A DNA stretch of 64,000 bases, taken from positions 124,001 through 188,000 of the forward strand of contig JAQEWB010000002.1 of the NCBI GenBank assembly GCA_027694045.1, in the 5' to 3' direction. The stretch comes from Bacillaceae bacterium OF18-1A (GTDB lineage Bacteria > Bacillota > Bacilli > Bacillales > Bacillaceae_G). Of the stretch, positions 48,465 to 58,045 are shown piece after piece (the stretch's first letter is position 1; every line of letters begins with the position of its first letter). Under the pieces are notes generated by a model. The model was not told where the DNA came from and ran no database searches. It worked only from the letters and a program-made list of their open reading frames with translations. The position numbers and the translations under genes were made by a program.

Positions 48465-49280
48465 ATGTCTGTATTTACACCAGAAGAAATTACAGAGCTT
48501 GCTGCTAATTCCGGAAGAAAAAAAGCTCATTTATCATTACTCCCTATGCTCATTCTCGGTTTTTTTGGTGGCGCTTTCATATCATTAGGATATTTACTTG
48601 ATATTCATGTTATCGGGACAATGCCTAAATCTTGGGGATCATTTACTAGTTTTCTAGGTGCTGCTGTATTCCCTGTTGGGCTTATACTCGTTATTCTTGC
48701 GGGCGGTGAATTAGTAACCGGAAATATGATGACTGTTTCAATGGCGTGGCTGCACAAAAAAATTAACTTATTTCAATTAACACGAAATTTAGTTATTGTT
48801 ACATTTAGTAACTTCATAGGCGCTATATTCGTTGCTTATTTTTTCGGTCATATCGTCGGATTAACAGAGGGCGCTTTTTTAGCAAAAACAGTTTCTATTG
48901 CACAAGCTAAACTACACGACACACCACTACAAGCTTTCATTTCTGCAATTGGATGTAACTGGCTCGTTTGTTTAGCCGTTTGGCTTAGTATGGGAAGTAA
49001 AGAGTTTATGGGAAAGGTTATTGGTATTTGGTTCCCGGTTATGGCATTTGTCGCTCTTGGGTTTCAACACGTTGTAGCCAATATGTTTGTCCTCCCAGCT
49101 GCAATTTTTTCGGACCATTTAACTTGGAGTGCATATTTTCCAAACTTTATTTTTGTTTTCTTTGGCAATTTAGTAGGAGGTATGTTATTTGTAGCATTAC
49201 CGTATTTCATATCTTATAATAAGAAACTCTCTCCCAACAAAGAACAAGCTGGACTAAAAAAGGAATCTGTATCCGCTTAA
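48465..49280 (+). CDS. Formate/nitrite transporter (FNT) family channel
   Basis: 271 residues with six membrane helices. Family motifs are GGAFISLGYLL, AGGELVTGNMM and the central GCNWLVCLAVWLSM, with the pore His probably in GFQHVVANMF. FNT pentamers pass formate, nitrite or hydrosulfide. Ribosome site CGGAGGG. There are no formate or nitrite genes beside it, so the substrate is open. Confidence 0.92.
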   Translation: MSVFTPEEITELAANSGRKKAHLSLLPMLILGFFGGAFISLGYLLDIHVIGTMPKSWGSFTSFLGAAVFPVGLILVILAGGELVTGNMMTVSMAWLHKKINLFQLTRNLVIVTFSNFIGAIFVAYFFGHIVGLTEGAFLAKTVSIAQAKLHDTPLQAFISAIGCNWLVCLAVWLSMGSKEFMGKVIGIWFPVMAFVALGFQHVVANMFVLPAAIFSDHLTWSAYFPNFIFVFFGNLVGGMLFVALPYFISYNKKLSPNKEQAGLKKESVSA

Positions 49281-49288
49281 ATAAATTG

Positions 49289-49325
49289 TCGCGAAAAAAA
49301 TGATATTCTATCATTTTTTTCGCGA
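49289..49325. terminator. Bidirectional intrinsic terminator
   Basis: A perfect 17-bp palindromic stem (TCGCGAAAAAAATGATA) with a three-base loop after the FNT gene. Confidence 0.75.
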
Positions 49326-49410
49326 ATATATGTACGTACACTTGTTCTCGAATGTTTTATACGTTATAATAACAACTTAAATAGCATTATTTACATATGA
49401 GGTGAAAAAC

Positions 49411-49683
49411 ATGAATAAAACAGAATTAATTAAAAGCGTAGCACAAAATGCTGAGATTTCTCAAAAAGAAGCTACTGTAGTGGTACAAACTGTAGTAGAA
49501 TCAATCACTAACACTTTAGCTGCTGGTGAAAAAGTACAACTTATCGGATTCGGTACATTTGAAGTTCGTGAAAGAGCTGCTCGTACAGGCCGTAACCCAC
49601 AAACTGGTGAAGAAATGCAAATCGCAGCTTCTAAAGTACCTGCTTTCAAAGCTGGTAAAGAACTAAAAGAAGCTGTAAAATAA
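49411..49683 (+). CDS. hup: HU-family DNA-binding protein
   Basis: 90 residues: [20 protein letters not shown], the [18 protein letters not shown] arm and the usual C-terminal helix. Histone-like dimer that bends DNA. The start at 49411 is six bases from GAGGTG; the GTG at 49402 is part of that site. The group carries several HU paralogues; which one this is cannot be told here. Confidence 0.95.
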   Translation: MNKTELIKSVAQNAEISQKEATVVVQTVVESITNTLAAGEKVQLIGFGTFEVRERAARTGRNPQTGEEMQIAASKVPAFKAGKELKEAVK

Positions 49684-49685
49684 TG

Positions 49686-49723
49686 AAAAATAACCTTCTC
49701 ATTTATGAGAAGGTTATTTTTTT
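49686..49723. terminator. Bidirectional intrinsic terminator
   Basis: AAAAATAACCTTCTCA-TTTA and complement between the convergent HU and GNAT genes. Confidence 0.85.
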
Positions 49724-50182
49724 CATTACATAATTAATAAAAACCTGACCATTATGCTGTTTCTTTTGTTCTTTTATGCAAGTAAAACCTTTACTTGCAT
49801 AAAAAGGTTTTGCGGTAATGCTCGCCTCTGTATATATATCCCCATGCCCCAAGCTCACTGCTTCTTTTTCTAACTTCTGTAGTATATATGAAGCTATTCC
49901 TTTTCCCTGATAATCTTTATGTGTAAACAACCGATCTACATAATGCTCATCATTATAATCTCCAAATCCCACTATCACACCATTATGATCCGCTACATAG
50001 CTAATATTTTTTTCTAAAGACTGTAACCAACTTTCTCTATCTAGTCGCTCTGGCGCCCATGCCTGTAGCTGTAACTCGTTATAATCTCTTGCGTTCACTG
50101 TATGAACTGTCTCATAAAACAATTGTAATACTTGATCTAAATCTTCTTTCTCGAATGTTCTAATTATAATATCTTTTAACAT
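49703..50182 (-). CDS. GNAT-family N-acetyltransferase
   Basis: 159 residues with GNAT motif A (VDRLFTHKDYQGKGIASYIL; QxxGxG/A acetyl-CoA loop) and motif B (FYASKGF). Resembles YafP-type acetyltransferases. The acceptor is unknown. Ribosome site AAGGAG. Confidence 0.85.
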   Translation of the reverse strand: MLKDIIIRTFEKEDLDQVLQLFYETVHTVNARDYNELQLQAWAPERLDRESWLQSLEKNISYVADHNGVIVGFGDYNDEHYVDRLFTHKDYQGKGIASYILQKLEKEAVSLGHGDIYTEASITAKPFYASKGFTCIKEQKKQHNGQVFINYVMKKITFS

Positions 50183-50339
50183 ATACGAATCTCCTTACCA
50201 AACTACCTCTTAACCTTTTTACTATATACGATTCAATAATTCTTCTTTATTATATCGTTTTAATTTCTATACGAACAAAAAAACAATACTTATTCAAAGT
50301 ATTGTTTTTTAATTCTATTCAATTACTTAATGTAGCTGT

Positions 50340-52760
50340 TTAAGATTTTAATTTCACTCTTTGTAATCGTAATGCATTTAATACAACGGATACAGAACTA
50401 AATGCCATTGCTGCTCCAGCAACCCAAGGCGCTAAGAAACCTAGTGCTGCAATTGGAATTCCTAACGCGTTATAAGCCAATGCCCAGAATAAATTTTGTT
50501 TAATATTTCTTATCGTCATTTTACTCATAAAGATTGCATCAGCAATACTATTTAAGTCACCGCGGATTAACGTTATATCCGCTGCTTCCATCGCAACATC
50601 AGTTCCTGTTCCAATTGCCATACCAATGTTCGCTGTAGCAAGAGCAGGAGCATCATTAATTCCATCTCCAACCATCGCTACTTTCTTACCACTCGCTTGA
50701 AGCTTTTTCACTTCTTCCGCTTTTCCTTCTGGTAATACTTCCGCAATGACGTGATCAATACCAACCTGCTTAGCAATCGCCCCGGCAGTTTGCGTATTAT
50801 CCCCTGTAATCATAACAACATCTAAGCCCATTTTCTTAAGTCTTACGATAGCTGCTTTTGAAGTATCTTTTACAGTATCCGCAACGGCCACTATACCAGC
50901 ATACTCCTTATCAATTGCAATGAGCATTGCTGTTTTTCCTTCTCGCTCTAGCTCTTCCATCGATTTAGAAACTTCTTCAATATCAATATTGAATTTCTTC
51001 ATTAATCGGCGTGTACCAATTAATAATTGTTTTCCTTCTACAGCCGATTCAATTCCGAATCCAGGAATAGCTTCAAATGTTTCCGAATTTGGTAGATCAA
51101 TTCCCTTTTCTTTAATTCCTTCTACAATCGCTTCTGCAAGTGGATGTTCAGAATTTCTTTCTGCTGCCCCTACTAATCTAAGCAGTTCATTTTCATTGAA
51201 TCCATCTGCTACAATTACATCTGTTAACGTTGGTTTTCCATTTGTCACTGTACCCGTTTTATCTAAAATAACCGTATCTAATCGGTGCGTTGCTTCTAAA
51301 TGCTCTCCGCCTTTAAATAAAATACCATACTCAGCTGATCTACCTGATCCAGCCATAATAGATGTAGGTGTCGCAAGACCTAATGCACACGGACATGCAA
51401 TAACAAGTACTGCTATCATTTTCTCAAGCGCTCCTCCAAAATCGCCAGGTGTAACAAATACCATCCATACGACAAATGTAATAATCGCAATACCAACTAC
51501 AACAGGTACGAAAATACCTGAAATTTGATCTGCTACCCTTTGAATAGGAGCTTTTGAACCTTGTGCCTCTTCTACTACTTTAATGATTTGAGCTAATGCA
51601 GTATCTCTGCCCACTTTAGTTGCTTTCACTTTTAAAAATCCATTTTTATTCATTGTAGAACCAATGACTACATCTCCAATTGTTTTATCAACTGGAATAC
51701 TTTCGCCTGTTAACATCGATTCATCAATCGCTGATTTTCCTTCTACAATTTCTCCATCTACTGGAATTTTTTCACCAGGTTTTACATAAACGATATCGCC
51801 AGCTACCACTTCTTCGATTAAAATTTTCATTTCTGTTCCATCACGCACAACTGTAGCAGTCTTCGCTTGTAAACCCATCAATTTTTTAATCGCTTCTGAT
51901 GAGCGCCCTTTTGCTTTCGCTTCAAATAATTTACCTAAAATAATTAATGTAATAAGTACCGCACTCGTTTCAAAATATAAATCTGTCATATGTTCCGAAG
52001 AACCAATAGATTGAATACTTAAATATACACTATAGAAATACGCGGCCGACGTTCCAAGCGCCACGAGAACATCCATGTTAGCACTTTTATTACGTAACGC
52101 TTTATAAGCTCCAACATAAAACTGCCCACCAATGATAAATTGAACAGGAGTTGCAAGTGCTAGTTGCACCCAAGGGTTCATTAACATATCTGGTAAATAA
52201 ATAAACGACGTAAATGAGAAATGACTAACCATTGCCCACAATAACGGGAATGATAAAATAAACGAAATGATAAATTTCTTCTTTTGTCGCTCAATTTCTT
52301 GTAATCGATGATCAGTTGATGCATCTTGTTCATCTGGTTTCACTTCTAATTTATATCCTAGCTTCGTAATCGCGCTCTTCATTTCATTTACATTAACTTC
52401 ATCAGGATTAAAATCTACTGCAGCTGATTCTAAAGCGAAATTTACTGTCGCTTTGTTCACACCATCTAACTTATTTAAACGCTTTTCAACTCTATTTGCA
52501 CATGCTGCGCATGTCATTCCTGAAACATTAAATTCAGCTTTATCACTTACAATGCCATATCCTAACGATTCAACTTTTTCTTTAAATTGTTGTGGATTTG
52601 TTTTAGTTGGATCGTACATTATTTTTGTTTTTTCAAGCGCAAAATTTACATTTGCCTCATGAACACCTTCTACTTTTTTTAGACCTTTTTCAATTCTATT
52701 TGCACATGCCGCACATGTCATTCCTGATATTTGAAGATTGGCCTCTTTTTGTTCATTCAT
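50340..52760 (-). CDS. copA: Copper-exporting P-type ATPase
   Basis: 806 residues: two N-terminal HMA domains (each [10 protein letters not shown]), eight membrane helices, TGES actuator loop (MLTGESIPV), the CPC ion motif ([14 protein letters not shown]), DKTGT phosphorylation site, SEHPLAEAI, and [10 protein letters not shown] hinge. Exports Cu(I). The start is ATG 52760 with GAGGTGAGAG; the GTG at 52769 lies inside that site. Downstream of copZ, with a CsoR-like palindrome just before the ribosome site. Confidence 0.96.
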   Translation of the reverse strand: MNEQKEANLQISGMTCAACANRIEKGLKKVEGVHEANVNFALEKTKIMYDPTKTNPQQFKEKVESLGYGIVSDKAEFNVSGMTCAACANRVEKRLNKLDGVNKATVNFALESAAVDFNPDEVNVNEMKSAITKLGYKLEVKPDEQDASTDHRLQEIERQKKKFIISFILSFPLLWAMVSHFSFTSFIYLPDMLMNPWVQLALATPVQFIIGGQFYVGAYKALRNKSANMDVLVALGTSAAYFYSVYLSIQSIGSSEHMTDLYFETSAVLITLIILGKLFEAKAKGRSSEAIKKLMGLQAKTATVVRDGTEMKILIEEVVAGDIVYVKPGEKIPVDGEIVEGKSAIDESMLTGESIPVDKTIGDVVIGSTMNKNGFLKVKATKVGRDTALAQIIKVVEEAQGSKAPIQRVADQISGIFVPVVVGIAIITFVVWMVFVTPGDFGGALEKMIAVLVIACPCALGLATPTSIMAGSGRSAEYGILFKGGEHLEATHRLDTVILDKTGTVTNGKPTLTDVIVADGFNENELLRLVGAAERNSEHPLAEAIVEGIKEKGIDLPNSETFEAIPGFGIESAVEGKQLLIGTRRLMKKFNIDIEEVSKSMEELEREGKTAMLIAIDKEYAGIVAVADTVKDTSKAAIVRLKKMGLDVVMITGDNTQTAGAIAKQVGIDHVIAEVLPEGKAEEVKKLQASGKKVAMVGDGINDAPALATANIGMAIGTGTDVAMEAADITLIRGDLNSIADAIFMSKMTIRNIKQNLFWALAYNALGIPIAALGFLAPWVAGAAMAFSSVSVVLNALRLQRVKLKS

Positions 52761-52774
52761 GTCTCTCACCTCTA

Positions 52775-52793
52775 TATACCCTTATGAGGTATA
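52775..52793 (-). promoter_or_regulatory. CsoR-like palindrome before copA
   Basis: TATACCCTTATGAGGTATA is a perfect TATACC-N7-GGTATA palindrome immediately upstream of the copA ribosome site, similar to the other two sites in this locus. Confidence 0.5.
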
Positions 52794-52802
52794 ATTATTA
52801 AC

Positions 52803-52839
52803 AAAATAAATCGTACTTCGTTTAAAGTACGATTTATTT
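52803..52839 (-). terminator. Intrinsic terminator between copZ and copA
   Basis: AAATAAATCGTACTT/AAAGTACGATTTATTT hairpin with a 5-base loop after copZ. It would raise copZ over copA expression. Confidence 0.7.
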
Positions 52840-52855
52840 CCATATCTAAAAATAA

Positions 52856-53062
52856 TTACTGAACATCGTATCCTTGGTCTTCGATTACAGCAACGATATC
52901 TTTTAATGTTACAGCAGACGAGTCGATAGTAACTTCAACAGTTCCTTCTGCTAATTGAACCTTCACTTGTTCAACACCGTTTAGCTCTTTCACACTGCTT
53001 TCGATAGCATTTACACAATGTCCACAAGACATACCTTCAACTTGTAATGTTAACTGTTCCAT
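52856..53062 (-). CDS. copZ: Copper chaperone CopZ
   Basis: 68 residues, a single HMA domain with the Cu(I)-binding MSCGHC. Delivers Cu(I) to CopA and CsoR. Ribosome site GAGGAGG. First structural gene after the CsoR operator. Confidence 0.96.
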   Translation of the reverse strand: MEQLTLQVEGMSCGHCVNAIESSVKELNGVEQVKVQLAEGTVEVTIDSSAVTLKDIVAVIEDQGYDVQ

Positions 53063-53112
53063 TTAAAATCCTCCTCTTGTTTCTTCATTATTTGTTAATC
53101 ACAATTACATCT

Positions 53113-53132
53113 TACCATACCCCCCTAAGGTA
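53113..53132 (-). promoter_or_regulatory. CsoR operator upstream of copZ
   Basis: TACCATACCCCCCTAAGGTA has the TACC...GGTA ends and the G/C run typical of CsoR operators in Bacillus copZA. It lies about 50 bases upstream of copZ. Confidence 0.75.
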
Positions 53133-53236
53133 ATCAATGGTTTTGTATCATGATTTTTCAATTATTTTTTTAAAGTTTATTTTACACACACTTTTTCACA
53201 TCAATACTCCAAGACCTTATTATGAAGGTAAACAAA

Positions 53237-53266
53237 AAAACAAGCCAGTGACATACTAGCTTGTTT
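53237..53266 (-). terminator. Intrinsic terminator of csoR
   Basis: AAAACAAGCCAGT/ACTAGCTTGTTTT (one mismatch) directly after the csoR stop. Confidence 0.7.
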
Positions 53267-53569
53267 TTACGCTTTTGAAAAACGTTCAAATACAGTCATT
53301 AATTCTTCAATTGCTTCGTCACCATTGCCATCTTTAATAGCACCTGAAACACAATGACTTGTGTGGTTTTTTAATACACCCATTCCTACTTTTTTCATCG
53401 CTGCATTAATCGCTGAAATTTGCACTAAAATATCCACGCAATAACGATCATTTTCAATCATATTTTGAATACCGCGGACCTGTCCTTCAATTCTCTTTAA
53501 TCTATTTATAATCTGTTCTTTTTCTTTTTCAGATCTATGCGTTACTGCTTCATGCTCTTTATGACCCAT
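53267..53569 (-). CDS. csoR: Copper-sensing repressor CsoR
   Basis: 100 residues, four-helix family with the Cu(I) ligands Cys44 (DRYCVDIL), His69 and Cys73 (KNHTSHCV). Releases DNA when Cu(I) binds, turning on copZ and copA. Encoded just upstream of them with its own terminator. Ribosome site AAGGTG. Confidence 0.95.
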   Translation of the reverse strand: MGHKEHEAVTHRSEKEKEQIINRLKRIEGQVRGIQNMIENDRYCVDILVQISAINAAMKKVGMGVLKNHTSHCVSGAIKDGNGDEAIEELMTVFERFSKA

Positions 53570-53650
53570 ATTATCACCTTCTTAAAATTTCTCTTCGTCC
53601 ATTATGAAAACAATTGCTTTTACAAGTATAGCATTAAATACCTATGTATG

Positions 53651-53667
53651 ATACCCCACATGAGTAT
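53651..53667 (-). promoter_or_regulatory. CsoR-like site upstream of csoR
   Basis: ATACCCCACATGAGTAT shares the ATACCCC...GTAT pattern with the copZ site and lies about 80 bases upstream of csoR, suggesting autoregulation. Confidence 0.4.
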
Positions 53668-53794
53668 ATTTTCATTTTATAACTATTCTTAACTAATTAC
53701 TTGTTTCTCAGTCTCAATTATCATTATCTCCTTTCTTTTTCAAAAAGAATCACATCTTCTAGTCACCTACCGATAGTTCTTTTACAAAAAAAAT

Positions 53795-53833
53795 AAAAGT
53801 CCCAATTTTCAAATGTTTAAATTGAGACTTTTT
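53795..53833 (-). terminator. Intrinsic terminator of the 75-aa gene
   Basis: AAAAGTCCCAATTT/AAATTGAGACTTTT with one mismatch. Between this and csoR nothing else is seen. Confidence 0.65.
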
Positions 53834-53848
53834 CTTCCTATTATATAG

Positions 53849-54076
53849 TTACTGTTGATCACATACTTTTGTATCATTCACTACTGAAGTTCCTTCAACG
53901 GTTACCGTATGAAAACAGTCATTTACTCGAACTGTTACAACATTATCTTGCCGGTCAATGATATGATATTCATTAAAATTTTTATTCAGAGCACTGCGGA
54001 TTTGTTCTCCTTCATAAATTGGGATGCCATGCGATAGAACCCAAATAAGTCCAGCGATAGCAAGAATAGTTTTCAT
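53849..54076 (-). CDS. Small exported or membrane-anchored hypothetical protein
   Basis: 75 residues: an N-terminal hydrophobic segment (MKTILAIAGLIWVLSHGIPI) then a polar domain with two Cys (NDCFHTVTV; KVCDQQ) that could form a disulfide outside the cell. Ribosome site AGGAGGT. Family not recognised. Confidence 0.6.
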   Translation of the reverse strand: MKTILAIAGLIWVLSHGIPIYEGEQIRSALNKNFNEYHIIDRQDNVVTVRVNDCFHTVTVEGTSVVNDTKVCDQQ

Positions 54077-54284
54077 ACGATCTACCTCCTTGGGAATATA
54101 GTGAACTTTTCATCCATGCTTTTTCAGCTCTACGAATCATGATTGGAATCAACCAAGCCTTTTTGGAAATAAGTTCATTTCGTCTATTTTATGTTTATGC
54201 TAATTGTGACCAATTTGTGACAACTTTTTGTCTCTTTAGACGAAAAGTTGAAACAAAACTTTCAAAAAGGACAATTCTACATAT

Positions 54285-54323
54285 CAAAAAAGGTTATGGA
54301 ATGTTTCATCCATAACCTTTTTT
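54285..54323 (-). terminator. Intrinsic terminator of the feu-bes operon
   Basis: AAAAAAGGTTATGGA/TCCATAACCTTTTTT with an 8-base loop, just beyond besA. No gene is seen in 54077-54284. Confidence 0.85.
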
Positions 54324-54324
54324 C

Positions 54325-55143
54325 CTATACGTAACTAATAAACCTCAATCCTTTACTTAAAGACGTCGGCACAACTGATGCATGATTCTCACCTTCAGCC
54401 TCATAAAACTTAAATCTAAACTGATCGTGCTTTACTTGAAGAAGGCGCTTTGATAATTCGTTTGCTCCTACAACCATATGCTCTCGTTCTAGTGATCCGA
54501 CTGTAAGGAACACTCCTGTTTCAAACTTAGCACAGTTTAATTCACTTATAAGATTCTCTTCTTTTTCAAGCACAGATTGGTTATTCCACCAAATTGATGG
54601 ACTACTAATAAAATAATTTTGAAAGGCATTTACGTTTGTAAATAATATATGTAAAGCAAATAGACCACCTAAAGAATGTCCAAATAACGTTTGCTTTCCT
54701 TTATCAATTTCAAAATTCTTTTCAATCTGCGGCTTTAATTCTTCTTCAATAAAAGTAAAGAAATTACGTGCTCCTCCTGTTTTAGGCCACGGTTTACCGT
54801 CTGGTTTTAAAGGCGCATCTTTTGAAATTACGCTAGGCGTAAAATCATAGCATCTTTCTTCACCTGAAAATGCCCCTTCAATCGGATAACCAATACCTAC
54901 TATAATGGTTGGTGAAACACTTGTTTTTTCTGCTCTAACTGATTGTATTTTAACCGCTTCATGGAATGTTTGAAAAAAGGCATTGCCATCTAATACGTAT
55001 ATAACAGGATAGCCTGACTCTGGTGCTGGTTGCCTCGGCTTTGAAATATGAATTTGATATTCCTTACCTTCTATTTTCGAATACATTTTCCACTGTTCCG
55101 TATTAGATGTTATAATCTGCTGTTTTTCAATCGTACTATTCAT
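54325..55143 (-). CDS. besA: Siderophore trilactone esterase (BesA-like)
   Basis: 272 residues, alpha/beta-hydrolase of the Fes/IroE esterase-D group: YVLDGNAFF, nucleophile Ser157 (GHSLGG), and a C-terminal GENHASVVPT His. BesA hydrolyses ferric bacillibactin in the cytoplasm to free the iron. It is the last gene of the feu-type uptake operon, which supports the role. Confidence 0.85.
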   Translation of the reverse strand: MNSTIEKQQIITSNTEQWKMYSKIEGKEYQIHISKPRQPAPESGYPVIYVLDGNAFFQTFHEAVKIQSVRAEKTSVSPTIIVGIGYPIEGAFSGEERCYDFTPSVISKDAPLKPDGKPWPKTGGARNFFTFIEEELKPQIEKNFEIDKGKQTLFGHSLGGLFALHILFTNVNAFQNYFISSPSIWWNNQSVLEKEENLISELNCAKFETGVFLTVGSLEREHMVVGANELSKRLLQVKHDQFRFKFYEAEGENHASVVPTSLSKGLRFISYV

Positions 55144-55159
55144 CTTATATCCCCCCTTT

Positions 55160-55981
55160 TTAACTCGTTACATATATTTCAACTTTCTCTTCTTGAAGTA
55201 CAACGCTATCGTATCCAAAACAAACAGGAGACCCATTATACGGATCAATCATGACACGCGCATCAATATGAAATACTTCTTTTAACACTTCATTTGTAAT
55301 GATTTCTTCTGGAATACCAGTTGTAACGATTTCCCCTTCCTTCATCGCAATAATTTCATCGGAAAACCTTGCTGCATGGTTAATATCATGTAGTACCATT
55401 ACAACTGTACAATTATGTTCTTGATTTAACTTCTCCACAATTTGTAATACATCTAATTGATGAGACATATCAAGGTATGTCGTTGGTTCATCTAGTAGTA
55501 ATACTTCTGTCTCTTGTGCTAAAGCCATCGCTAACCATACCTTTTGCCTTTGACCACCTGATAAATTGGCAATTTGTCTCGTTCGAAATGGAGATGTTTT
55601 CGTTATATCTAATGCCCAATCAATCATCTCTTTATCTTTTGAAGTTAACTTATTTACATTATTTCGATGTGGATAGCGTCCATAAGAAATTAATTCTTCT
55701 ACTTTAAGCTCTCCTGGCGCAATTGGAGTTTGCGGTAGTAATGCTAGCTGCTTTGCAATTTCTTTCGTTGGAATTGTATTTAAATCCTGTCCTTGTAAAT
55801 ATACTTTACCACTCTTTTGCTTTAAAATTCTTCCCATTGTTTTTAACAATGTCGATTTACCGCACCCGTTTGGCCCTATAATTGTCGTTACTTTTCCTTC
55901 TTGTATTTCCACATTTAAATCACGAAACACTGTAAGCTTTTCATAACTCGTTTCTAAATTTTTTGCACTTAAAATACTCAC
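55160..55981 (-). CDS. Iron-siderophore ABC transporter ATPase (FecE/YusV type)
   Basis: 273 residues: Walker A (GPNGCGKST), signature NLSGGQRQKVWLAMAL, Walker B (VLLLDEPTTYLD). In B. subtilis FeuABC uses the distant ATPase YusV; here an equivalent is inside the operon, between feuC and besA. Confidence 0.9.
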   Translation of the reverse strand: MSILSAKNLETSYEKLTVFRDLNVEIQEGKVTTIIGPNGCGKSTLLKTMGRILKQKSGKVYLQGQDLNTIPTKEIAKQLALLPQTPIAPGELKVEELISYGRYPHRNNVNKLTSKDKEMIDWALDITKTSPFRTRQIANLSGGQRQKVWLAMALAQETEVLLLDEPTTYLDMSHQLDVLQIVEKLNQEHNCTVVMVLHDINHAARFSDEIIAMKEGEIVTTGIPEEIITNEVLKEVFHIDARVMIDPYNGSPVCFGYDSVVLQEEKVEIYVTS

Positions 55982-55995
55982 TTTTATTCCTCCTC

Positions 55996-57018
55996 TTACG
56001 CTTTCGCCTTATAAAGTAAATATAAGAAATACGGTACACCGACAATAGAAATAACGATTCCAACTGGTAACTCTACAGGTGTGAAAACTGTTTTTGCAAT
56101 AAAGTCTGAAGCAATTACAAGGAACATTCCGATTACCCCGCACGTAGGAATGATATGCTTATGCTGAATACCGACAAGTCTTTTCGCTATATGTGGTGCC
56201 ATTAAGCCAATAAAACCAATACTTCCTGAAACCGCAACACATGCACTTACAAGTCCGATACTACTTAATAGTAAAATAGATTTCTCTCTTTCTACTGAAA
56301 CACCTAAACTTGTAATACTCGTTTCTTCCAATTGAAATAAGTCTAATAAATAAGCTTTCTTTTGTATAAGAGGAATTAAGATAATAAGCCACGGTAACAT
56401 GGCGATAATATACTTCCAATTTGCACTATATATACTTCCTGACACCCACACTGCAGCCATTTCAAAATCAGTTGACTTCATTTTGAGTGATAAGTACATA
56501 GAAAAAGCTCCAAATCCCGATCCAATTGCAATTCCTGTTAATAAAAGTCGCTGCGAATCTAATTTACCGTTTTTCCAAGAAAACAAATAAATGATGATAG
56601 CAGCTCCTAACCCACCAACTAACCCAAACATTGGCATCATCATAATAGCAACCCAGTCTGTACTCTTCAATTGTCCTTGAAAGAAAAACATAAAAATGAC
56701 GATTGCTGTCCCCGCCCCCGCATTCACTCCTAAAATACCTGGGTCTGCCAATCCATTTCTCGTAATCCCTTGAATTACAGCACCCGCAACGCCGAGACCT
56801 AATCCTACTAATCCAGCAATTACGATGCGCGGGAGACGAAACTCAAAGATAACTAAATCATGATCTGATACTGGATCTATTCTAAGGAGTGTTTTACATA
56901 CATCTGTAATCGTAATATCAAATGTACCGTTCGTTAAACTAATATAAATAGCACATAGTGTTAAAAATATAATAATCCCCATCGTCATTCCGAAACGTTG
57001 ACTTGAACTTTTAAACAT
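55996..57018 (-). CDS. feuC: Siderophore ABC transporter permease FeuC-like
   Basis: 340 residues, about nine to ten helices, FecCD family (LPRIVIAGLVGLGLGVAGAV; GSIGFIGLMAPHIAKRLVG). Overlaps the preceding permease gene by eight bases. With FeuB it forms the channel for ferric bacillibactin. Confidence 0.88.
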   Translation of the reverse strand: MFKSSSQRFGMTMGIIIFLTLCAIYISLTNGTFDITITDVCKTLLRIDPVSDHDLVIFEFRLPRIVIAGLVGLGLGVAGAVIQGITRNGLADPGILGVNAGAGTAIVIFMFFFQGQLKSTDWVAIMMMPMFGLVGGLGAAIIIYLFSWKNGKLDSQRLLLTGIAIGSGFGAFSMYLSLKMKSTDFEMAAVWVSGSIYSANWKYIIAMLPWLIILIPLIQKKAYLLDLFQLEETSITSLGVSVEREKSILLLSSIGLVSACVAVSGSIGFIGLMAPHIAKRLVGIQHKHIIPTCGVIGMFLVIASDFIAKTVFTPVELPVGIVISIVGVPYFLYLLYKAKA

Positions 57019-58027
57019 GTCTCTCTCCTCCTCTTGTACGGATTAAATAAAGGAAGAAAGGAATTCCAATTAAAGAGGTAACGACTCCAATTGGCGTTTC
57101 AAATGGATAGTTTACAAATCTACTTACTACATCACATAATGCTAAAAAAACTCCACCTATCACTCCTGCGCATGGTAAAACCCATTTATAATCTACCCCA
57201 ATTAAAAACCGTGTAATATGCGGAATAATTAAACCTACAAAACCAACTTTTCCTACTAAAGCAACTGCTGTTCCTGTTAAAAAAATAACTGATAAAATAG
57301 CCATCGCTTTAACTAGTTTTGTACGCTGTCCTAAATTAATAGAAACCTCTTCTCCTAAAGAAAGAATGGTAATAGATTTTGATATTAACAGCGCTAAAAT
57401 GATTCCAATTATCCCAAAAGGTATCGTAATTTTAATTATATTAGGGTCCACTTGATCTAACTTCGCATTAAACCAAAAACTAACATTTTGAGAAATTTGG
57501 AAATACGAAGCCATCGCAGCCGATACACTGCTTAAAAATGTTCCTATAACTGTTCCTATAATCGCTAACCTAACTGGCGATAAACCATTTTGAAGGAGCG
57601 AACCAAACCCAAACACGATACCAGCTCCTAGTGCTGATCCAATCATTGAACATAAAACCATACCGACCGATGACATCCCCGGAAGAAAAATCATACAAAG
57701 TGTAATAACAAAGGCTGCACCATCCGTCACACCCATAATAGAAGGGGATGCAAGATAGTTTCTTGTCATCCCCTGCATAAGTGCTCCTGATATGGCTAGA
57801 AATGCTCCGACTAAAAGAGCTGCAACTACCCTTGGTAAACGTGAAGTAATAATAATATTATGATTTACATCACTTGAATTGAAATGAAATAATGCATTCC
57901 ACACTGTTTCAGTATCAATGTTTTTCGCCCCATATAAAATAGAAAGTATAACTGTAAACAAAATGAATATAGGCGCTATACATAAAATGGTTATCGGTAC
58001 CGCATTTGTTTTCTGCATATCATTCAA
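57011..58027 (-). CDS. feuB: Siderophore ABC transporter permease FeuB-like
   Basis: 338 residues, FecCD family (SRLPRVVAALLVGAFLAISG; KVGFVGLIIPHITRFLIG). Follows feuA by 18 bases. Membrane partner of FeuC. Confidence 0.88.
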   Translation of the reverse strand: MNDMQKTNAVPITILCIAPIFILFTVILSILYGAKNIDTETVWNALFHFNSSDVNHNIIITSRLPRVVAALLVGAFLAISGALMQGMTRNYLASPSIMGVTDGAAFVITLCMIFLPGMSSVGMVLCSMIGSALGAGIVFGFGSLLQNGLSPVRLAIIGTVIGTFLSSVSAAMASYFQISQNVSFWFNAKLDQVDPNIIKITIPFGIIGIILALLISKSITILSLGEEVSINLGQRTKLVKAMAILSVIFLTGTAVALVGKVGFVGLIIPHITRFLIGVDYKWVLPCAGVIGGVFLALCDVVSRFVNYPFETPIGVVTSLIGIPFFLYLIRTRGGERHV

Positions 58028-58045
58028 CGCACCTTACTTATTGTA

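Noticed and set aside
50920..51528. 202-codon plus-strand ORF opposite copA
   Set aside because: Antisense shadow of conserved P-type ATPase motifs; no start signals.
53700..53740. Tiny minus-strand ORF (11 codons) after AAAGGAG near 53720
   Set aside because: Spacing to the ATG is too short and the peptide has no support; treated as chance.
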